64,000 bases of DNA from Paraspadella gotoi (Eukaryota; Chaetognatha), in contig CM119265.1 of assembly GCA_051294375.1 (NCBI GenBank), positions 28,582,443-28,646,442 of the forward strand, written 5' to 3'. The position numbers and the translations under genes were made by a program. Positions 56,385-64,000 of this stretch are shown here, in pieces (within the stretch, counting starts at the first letter, position 1; each line of letters starts with the position of its first letter). The notes under the pieces are model-generated. The model searched no databases. It was not told where the DNA came from and saw only the letters and a program-made list of their open reading frames with translations.

Positions 56385-57789
56385 TTAATCGTTAAAACTG
56401 TATTGGTAGGAAAAGAGAATTAGAAATGTGGATAATTTAAAAAAAAATATATTGAACACAACATAATTTGTAGGATATTCACCGTCAATCCAAGACAAAT
56501 AATTATCAAAATTCCGAGTCACGTTTTGTCCTTTAATTAGCACTTTTATCATTTTTTTCAAGTAAAGCAGAACCGGTGAATTGCCAGGCAAGTCGGCACT
56601 GAAAAACATGCGACAATATTGTTCAGAAATTTTTATCATCATGTCAACTAAAACGTTTCGAGGTTGAGCTTTTTCTGAGATCCTGATGGGAACGTAGAGA
56701 GAAAAGAAAGAGATCGCGAAGAGAGTTCCTACAAAAAGCTTTTGAAAAGCTTGAGCCTTAGAAACCTTTCTGAATCTCAAGTTCAAACAGACTCCTATAT
56801 ACATGAACAATGGTACCAAAGATAAATCAAAAGTCGAGAAAAACGTTTCGGGTAGCTCATATAAGTTGGTAATTTTTTTGTAAGAGTATCCCACATGTAG
56901 GCTCGAGAGATTACTCAGAAAAAAATTCCTGACATCTCTCCGGGTCCCGCTAAAGATCCTCATGAGCAACAGGCTGAAAGGTAAACTTAAACAAAAGATT
57001 GCAGTGATTCCCTTTAACCATCTGTCACTAACGAATCCAAGCGAAGTCCGCCATCGTCCGAACAACTCTAAAAACGAAAGAACGAATAATAAAGTCGCGG
57101 CTTCAATGGGAAACTGAGTAAAAACTGTGAAAGATCTGTACAGCCTTTGTTTGGAGGCAATCAACCCATTCATTTTTAAATGTGAGACGCAAGAGTAGCC
57201 CCCGATATCCCACAAACCGACTCGATTGCCCAAGCGTTCGTGACTGAAGCTGGCGAACGCGCTGAGACCAACGACTGCCAACGGATTCATCAAAGCCGCG
57301 ACAAAGCGGACCGCTTCGACCCTTCTCTTAAGAAAAAATAAACGCACAGCAATGTAACTGACTCCCAAAATTAAATCGAGAAGCAACAATGAATAGATAG
57401 TCAATTTTTTCGGATTAAGAAATTTGTAATTCCCCAGATCAACATAATGTCCCAGACTGAGAGAGTACTTAAAGGTTGGCCATTTACTTAAAAAGACGTG
57501 ACAAGGTCGCGCTCCATATTTGGTAGGAATCAAATTTTTCCACCTTTTAACATCCACGATTCCCTTGGGCTCGTAACAAGCATTCGGCCAGACAGATCCA
57601 ATGGTGAAGAATACGTTGTAATAATGGAGCTTTGGGGTAAAGGAATTCAGTAATGTGGTGGATTGGTCGATGACATTTTGTTTGTCAGTAGCCGAGAGAA
57701 TGGAGACGATGAGCACCGTCCATGATGTCATCAGGACGAGTTCGGCAAGGGGAACGATCTTCGTCCTGTTTAAAGATCCATCAGTTGAT
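56385..57789 (-). CDS. Unrecognised multi-pass membrane protein, last exon
   Basis: On the minus strand an acceptor TTTTTTTCAG at 57790-57791 opens a 467-codon frame (ORF ATG at 57731) ending at 56385. A hydrophobic stretch at the start is followed by an extracytoplasmic-type region with Cys52 and Cys77. Then come about seven membrane segments, at roughly 110-133, 141-163, 205-224, 240-260, 301-320, 331-350 and 422-442 (numbered from 57731). Loops carry RR/KR clusters. The topology brings acyltransferase-3/NRF-type or transporter proteins to mind, but I see no defining motif and do not assign a family. It lacks its 5' exon(s), which should lie to the right of 57800. Confidence 0.7.
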
Positions 57790-58179
57790 CTGAAAAAAAA
57801 ATATATTGCTATATTAATAGACTAATTATTACAACGCTTGTAATCAGTTTATTAAAAATTGTAAAAAGTATAGTACATATTAAGGCGTAGTGAAAGTTAC
57901 ATTAAATTGTAAAAAAAATTAATTTTATGTTTTTTATTTTTTGCAGTAGGCGAATATATATAGTATATATATATACTATATATATAGTACTATCCTTATA
58001 AAATCGAAAAATTTTCAAAATAGGGGTTTTCTTTATTTTGATTGCAGATTTGAATTCCTCGTCAAAGTGGATAAAAGAAATATAAATCATTTTTAAAAAT
58101 CTTTCATTAAGTGGGTAGACATTGTGTTTTTTTATTTTAACATTGTTGTACATTTCATAATGTAATATATTTTAAGGCA

Positions 58180-58184
58180 CTGTC

Positions 58185-58220
<36 letters not shown>

Positions 58221-58320
58221 CAATTTTTCTTTCACAAACTATCTCTGTCCTCACCTTCACCTGTCCCTAATAAAAAACTGAACCATATCCTTTCTCTCAA
58301 ACTCTGTGTTGGAAACTTTG

Positions 58321-58358
<38 letters not shown>

Positions 58359-58495
58359 ATGCACAAAATTCTCTTCAAATTCACAAATTGAATTGGCGCT
58401 GAAGAAGACTCGTATGTGAGTCGAAACATGTCCGTTTCACTATGAAATAAAAATCGTTGTTAAATCTCTCTTCAAACTTTGTTCTAAATTAAGTG
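58180..58495 (+). mobile_element. Single-arm ribozyme-type repeat
   Basis: CT tract, TGTCCTCACCTTCACCTGTCC, CTCTGTGTTGGAAACTTTG, a second CT tract, then the hammerhead-like motif and CATGTCCGTTTCAC. It equals one arm of the foldbacks at 18.9-21.7 kb and has no inverted partner here. Confidence 0.6.
58395..58438 (+). ncRNA. Hammerhead-ribozyme-like motif, copy C
   Basis: GGCG-CTGAAGA, stem II GACTC/GAGTC with a GTATGT loop, GAAAC-AT-GTC, then CGTTTC. Core position 7 is A instead of U, which is tolerated in hammerheads (CUGANGA). Stem II differs from copies A and B at both strands yet still pairs, which is compensatory change. Confidence 0.55.
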
Positions 58496-59311
58496 GCGTT
58501 AAAAATTAAAAAAAACTATATTTAATATATAAAAAGTTAATTTTCAGTTTATAATATAGCTTTTCTAATTTTTGACCAACTTAATGAAGGATTTTCAAAA
58601 AGAGTTCTATTTCTTTTTATCAACTTTTTATGACGAATCCGAATCTGCAAAAAAAATCTTTAAAAAAACTGTTTTGAAATTTTAACATTTATTGGTTTAG
58701 TACTAGATATAAATATGGCCTACTGCGTAAATTGTAAAATTTATTATAAATTTTTTTTATTACATAAATGTTCATTAATATAATGTTGTTGTTCCTCACT
58801 TTTAGAATTTAATAATTAAATTAAATTATGTTAATAAATATATATATAATATATATATATTATATATATATATATATTATATATATATATATATATAATA
58901 TATATCATATCTCACCAGACGTTACTATCAAAGAAATTAATAAAAAATCCGAAAAAAAAGGAATGATTAATGCGATAATGAATTATTGATGAAATAATAA
59001 TAGATTGATGTAATAGTATTGATTGAGCTAATAGTGATTTATTGATGATAACCAAAAATTTATGTTGATGTAACCAATTTTTGATAAAATAGTAATTGGT
59101 TGATGTAATAAAGATGATGTAAAAATAATTGATTATTGATGAATTATACTAAATGATTGAATATGATGTATGATAGTCATTTATGATGAGATGATAATCA
59201 TTCATTGATGCGATGATAGTCATTCATTGACGCGATGAATCGTAAATAAACAAACAAATGCGTGTATGAGTGAGAAAGAGAGAAAAGAAGAAAAAAAAAG
59301 AAAGAGAAAGA

Positions 59312-60595
59312 AAACTAAGTTTGAGCAAACAATGTCGGATCTGCCTACGAAAATTAATTAATTAATTAATTAATCGAATAATTAATTAATTAATTAATTA
59401 ATTTTAATATTTAATTATAAATTTTATACAGCTTATCATCATCGATGTCCTTAAAATAAAGTAAATGGGACTTATATTTTTTCCATTTAAACTCATTTCC
59501 ACTGGCACAATTTCGTCAAAACTTTATATCTAGCTTCTTCACAAACTTTCCTTCCCGCTCACAAAATTTCATCTCAATCTATTATGGGTTAAAATAAGTA
59601 AAAAAGATCATGTAAATGTGACTCATATTTTTTTCATTTAAACTCATTTCCACTCGTACCGAAACTTTATATCAAGCTTCGTCACACATTTTCCTACCCA
59701 CACACAAAAATTTGAACTCAATCTATCCATGCAATTATGATTAATTAGAGTATTTAGTGGTTAAAATAAGTAAAAATATTTTAGTAAATTCGACTTATGT
59801 TTTTTCCATTTAAACTCATATCCAATCACACGATTCCGTCGAAACTTTATATCCAGCTTCATCACACATGTTCCTACCCATACACAAAATTTAATTCCGA
59901 TCCAACCAGCCAATCACGAGTTATTGGGGCTTTTTGCTAAGTTGGGACGGATGGACGGATTGATTGACTGATTAATTAATTAGTGATTAATTAATTGACT
60001 AATTGATTAATTAACTGATTAATTATTTGATTTATTAATACATCCTGCATATACATTTAATATAAAACGAAAAAAAATCATAATCAATTAGTGAAACAGG
60101 TTTTTTGTTTTTTTCCATTTAAACTCATTTCCACTGAAACGATTCCATCGAAACTTGGTTTCCTGTTCAATCACACACTTTCCTACCCACATACATAATT
60201 CCAGTTAAATCGCCCCATCCACTCATAAGCAATTGGTGTTCAAATAGTGAATTATATTTTTTTGTTTTTCCATTTAAACTCATTTCCACTCGGACGATTC
60301 CATCGAAACTTTATATCCAGCTCAATCACACACCTCCCTACCCACACACAAAATTTCATTCAAATCCATCCATCCAATCACGAGTAATTGGTGTTTTTTG
60401 CTAAGGTGGGACGGACGGATGGATGGACGGACAGACTGACGGACGGACGGACATCATTTTTTTTGCATAATTTATCATAATTCGATGTTCTGACTTGATA
60501 TAAGTTAGTGCCCGACAATATTGAGGGGGCGGACCGACGGACCGACAAAGTGAATTTTAGAGTCGGGATCTGCTGATAAGCAGATCCGACTAAAA
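59312..60595 (+). mobile_element. HINE-like element, full length, inserted in the left arm
   Basis: AAGTTTGAGCAAACAATG and TCGGATCTGCCTACG at the start; five internal units; a GGACGGATGGATGG microsatellite (60411-60450); a terminal hairpin (GATCTGCTGATAAGCAGATC) with CGACTAAAA. The right arm of the inverted repeat has no HINE at the matching point, giving an empty-site comparison. Confidence 0.65.
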
Positions 60596-60691
60596 GGAGA
60601 AGTCTAGCCACTGCAGAACTAAACTCGTTTTTATATGAATCAGAAGAGGCAGAGCCTGACAAAAAATATATATATATAATTTAAAAAGATA

Positions 60692-60940
60692 AACAAGTTT
60701 GAGCAAACAATGTCGGATCTGCCTACGATAATTAATTAATTAATTAATTTATCGATTAATTAATTAATTAATTTTAATATGTAATAATTAATTTTAAATT
60801 TATATTCAACTTATCATCATCGATGTCCTTAAAATTGGGTTAAGACAGTTATTAAATATGTTTTGTTTACTTTTTATCAAAACAAACAAATATCCTCTAT
60901 TTTATTTTATGTCTCCTTCTCTCTCTCTCTCACTCTCTCA

Positions 60941-60974
<34 letters not shown>

Positions 60975-61912
60975 TTTTATGCAATTGCGACGATCTTTAT
61001 GCTTTTAAGACTCTTTTAACTTGCATAATTTTTTCACATTAATTAATTAATTAATTAATTAAAACATTTATTAGTAATCATTAATATTAAAGATTCAAGA
61101 AATGTGACTTATGTTTTTTCCATCTAAACTCATTTCCACTGGCACAATTCCGTCAAAACTTTATATAATTATTATATATTAATAAATATTTAAAAGCTTC
61201 AGCTGCAAAAACCCAATAGAACTAAATTCAAAAGTTACATTGAAAATCGATTTAATCGTAAAAGGAAAAAAAAAAATTTAAAGAGAACTAGAAGTTATTA
61301 AAAATGTTCAATTTTTGGCCCGCCTTATTAGATATATTGCATGTGATTAAACAATGTTATCGGAATAATAATTTTATCAATTTTATGTGTATTTGTTAAG
61401 TATTTTAAGTATTTATTCAGTGAGTAAAATTTAAAAACTTTTTATTTGCTAATTTTAATCTCAGNNNNNNNNNNNNNNNNNNNNNNNNNNNNNNNNNNNN
61501 NNNNNNNNNNNNNNNNNNNNNNNNNNNNNNNNNNNNNNNNNNNNNNNNNNNNNNNNNNNNNNNNNNNNNNNNNNNNNNNNNNNNNNNNNNNNNNNNNNNN
61601 NNNNNNNNNNNNNNNNNNNNNNNNNNNNNNNNNNNNNNNNNNNNNNNNNNNNNNNNNNNNNNNNNNNNNNNNNNNNNNNNNNNNNNNNNNNNNNNNNNNN
61701 NNNNNNNNNNNNNNNNNNNNNNNNNNNNNNNNNNNNNNNNNNNNNNNNNNNNNNNNNNNNCATATTTTTTTAATTTAAACTCATTTCCACTCGTACATTT
61801 TCCACCGAAACTTTATATCAAGCATCGTTATACATTTTTCTACCCACACAAAAAATTTGAACTCAATCTATCCATCCAATTATGATTAATTAGAGTACTT
61901 ATTGGTTAAAAT
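60692..61912 (+). mobile_element. HINE-like element, 3'-truncated, with N gap
   Basis: AACAAGTTTGAGCAAACAATG and the AATT-rich start. It closely matches 50883-51640 (CTCATCATCGATGTCC, CT tract, TTGGCCCGCCTTA), is broken by Ns at 61465-61760, then shows one internal unit and stops without the terminal hairpin. Confidence 0.6.
61465..61760. other. Assembly gap of 296 N
   Basis: By comparison with 51660-52080, it probably spans CT tracts and internal HINE units. Confidence 0.9.
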
Positions 61913-62752
61913 ATGTTTCATATTGAATCAAGTATTTTTTGTTTCAACTTTCACTTTATTATTATTTACTGCAATATGCAAATTATAATATAGTACTCAC
62001 TATAATATGCAAATTATTATATAGAATACTATAATCTAATTTGTATATTACAGTAAATCATATTGAAGAAAAAATTCATAAAAGATACTTGAATCAATAT
62101 GATTTTAAAAGACCTTTTTTCTGAGAAGCTATATTTAAATTTTAATATAAATAAAAATCTACACTTTTATTACTTTCAATTGAAAAAAATTGTAACAATT
62201 TCCAATTGTAAACAGTTGTAACAAATTTTTATCTTTTTATATTCTTTTAAATTATATATATATTTGTCTTTTTTTGTCAGGCGCTGATTCTGATTCTGAT
62301 TCGTTTAAAAACGAGTTCAGCTCTGCAGCGGTTGGACTTCTCTTTTTCTTTCTCTCTCTCTTTCTTCTCTTTCTCTTTTTTTTCTTTCTCACTCATACAC
62401 GCATTTGTTTGTTTCATTTACAATGAATGATTCCTCGCGTCAATGAATAACTATGATCGCATCAATGAATAACTATCATCGCATCAATGAATGATTATCA
62501 TTACATCAACGAATGACTATCATCGCATCAATCATTTGGTTATCATCACATAAATCATTTGGTTATCATTCCATTAACTATTGGTTATCAATATTTGGTT
62601 AGCATCGCATCAATAAATTACTATTACATCAATCAATTACTATTATATCAATCGATTACTATTTTATCAATATTTCATTATCGCATCAATCATTTATTTT
62701 TTTCCGGATTTTTTTATTAATTTTCTTTGATAGTAACGTCTGATATATTTAT

Positions 62753-63112
62753 TTCTGATAATTTTAAAAAATTATAGTGGATAACTAGATATCCTAAGGG
62801 ATAACTATACGTTTGGATTAACCTAGATACCTAAATCAAAATGCTAAAGTTATTAAAAAATAGAATGAATAAATAAAGTAAAATAAAATAAAATTTTAAA
62901 AAATATAAATTTGAAAAAAAAAATTACATTTCTTATTAAAAATATATTACTACTGCTTTGAGCCATTTTTAAAAAAAATGGTCCATTGAAAGTTTCTTCA
63001 GAAATGTATAAAGTTTTATTTGGGAAGGTTCACAAATGCAATTGCTGAACTACCCCAATGGCCTAAATAAGCCCTATTTTAAACCACTTGACCAATTACA
63101 GATCTGCTCAAA
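62753..63112. other. AT-rich spacer
   Basis: Nothing coding or repetitive recognised. Confidence 0.4.
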
Positions 63113-64000
63113 AACAAGTTTGAGCAAACAATGTCGGATCTGCCTACGATAATTAATTAATTAATAGATTAATAAATTAATTTTAGATTAATTAATTAAT
63201 TAATAGATTAATTAATTAATTAATTTAAATAATTAATTAATAAATTAATTAATTAATTAATTTAAATAATTAATTATAATTTATATTCAGCTTGTCATCA
63301 TCGATGTCATTAAAATTGAGTCAGGACAGTTATTAAATGTTTTGTTTACATTTTATCAAAACAAACAAATATCTTCTATTTTATTTTATGTCTCCTTCTC
63401 TTTCTCTCTCTCTCTCACTCTTTCTCTCTCTCTCACTCTCTCTCTTTCTCTCTCTCTCACTCTCTCTCTTTCTCTCTCACTCTCTTTCTTTCTCTCTCTC
63501 TCTCTCTTTTTATGCAATTGCATCATTTTTTCAACTTGCATCATTTTTTCAACTTGCATTCCGTCAAAACTTTATATCTAGCTTCTTCACTCACTTTCCT
63601 ACCGGCTCACAAAATTTCATCTCAATCTATCATGGGTTAAAATAAATAAAAAGATTCAATTAAATGTGACTCATATTTTTTTCATTTAAACTCATTTCCA
63701 CTGGTATGTTTCCACCGAAACTTTATATCAAGCTTCGTCACACATTTTCCTACCCACACACAACATTTCAACTCAATCTATCCTTCCAATTATGATTAAT
63801 TAGAGTATTTATTGGTAAAAATAAGTAAAAAGATTTTAGTAAATGCGACTTATGTTTTTTCCATTTAAACTAATTTCCACTCACACGATTCCATCGAAAC
63901 TTTATATCCAGCTTTATCACACACTTTCCTACCCACACACAAAATTTAATTCCAATCCAACCAGCCAATCACGAGTTATTGGAGCTTTTTGCTATGGTGG
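63113..64000 (+). mobile_element. HINE-like element running off the window end
   Basis: AACAAGTTTGAGCAAACAATG and TCGGATCTGCCTACG at the start, a long AATT tract, CT tract 63396-63508, and two internal units. The 3' hairpin would lie beyond 64000. Confidence 0.6.

Larger units (their letters stand above)
57872..58860. mobile_element. MITE copy interrupted by a ribozyme-type repeat
   Basis: The left end (GGCGTAGTGAAAGTTACATT ... GCAGTAGGCGAATATATATA) and the right side (ATAAATATGGCCTACTGCGT ... TTGTTCCTCACTTTTAGAA) are arms of the MITE at 40240. The middle is split by the CT-rich ribozyme-type repeat at about 58180-58495. The sequences on either side of that insert match neighbouring parts of the other MITE copy. 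Confidence 0.5.
58911..62752. repeat. 3.8-kb inverted repeat with HINE insertions
   Basis: The left arm (58911-59310, resuming at 60596-60690 after a HINE insertion) is mirrored by the right arm (about 62262-62752). Shared landmarks are CAGACGTTACTATCAAAG at the outer edges, a minisatellite of ATGATTGATGCGATAATGA-like units, CACTCATACACGCATTTGTT, and at the inner ends ACTCGTTTTTATATGAATCAG and its diverged complement. The centre holds a second HINE and the 296-N gap. Confidence 0.65.

Noticed and set aside
61446-61778. Frames consisting almost only of unknown residues
   Set aside because: Artefact of translating a 296-N gap.

Overview
This is an AT-rich animal nuclear window. It has interrupted genes with GT/AG introns, long (CT)n/(GA)n tracts, tRNA-derived SINE-like repeats, Helentron/HINE-like elements, an LTR retrotransposon and foldback repeats with hammerhead-ribozyme-like motifs. 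The style suggests an invertebrate, probably an arthropod; that is inference. Three N runs (6298-6322, 33292-33316, 61465-61760) interrupt it. The two 25-N runs are each flanked by an indel-rich second copy of sequence that appears cleanly on the other side, so those duplications (6323-10735 and about 22.4-33.3 kb) look like error-prone gap filling or unmerged haplotypes, not real tandem duplications.

Layout. 0.5-2.2 kb: a short terminal-inverted-repeat transposon split by a HINE. 2.2-15.0 kb: one LTR retrotransposon (LTRs 2237-3273 and 14038-15043, 5-bp target duplication AGCAG) sitting in the terminal hairpin of another HINE. It encodes two C2H2 zinc-finger proteins, a coiled-coil Gag-like protein with a Cys/His knuckle, a DDE integrase and, in the env position, an ankyrin-repeat protein ending in a SOCS box. 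No reverse transcriptase was seen. 18.0-37.5 kb: a complete seven-exon phosphatidylinositol transfer protein gene (278 codons, all intron phases compatible). Its introns hold a 2.8-kb foldback, a tandem array that repeats the end of exon 3 with its splice donor, and the error-rich duplicate block. 39.8-40.8 kb: a LINE remnant and a MITE. 41.3-47.0 kb: a HEPN-NACHT gene whose last exon, joined in phase, encodes a Kelch propeller. 47.7-49.2 kb: SINE-like repeats. 49.2-55.9 kb: five exons of a phosducin-like protein gene. 56.4-57.8 kb: the last exon of an unrecognised multi-pass membrane protein on the minus strand, convergent with the phosducin-like gene. 57.8-64 kb: nested MITE, ribozyme-bearing repeat, large inverted repeat and HINE copies.

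The most notable items are the retroelement-encoded ankyrin-SOCS-box protein (a possible Cullin-5 adaptor), the HEPN-NACHT-Kelch architecture (an NLR-like, possibly antiviral STAND protein), hammerhead-like motifs whose stems covary between copies, and the exon-plus-splice-donor tandem array in the PITP gene.
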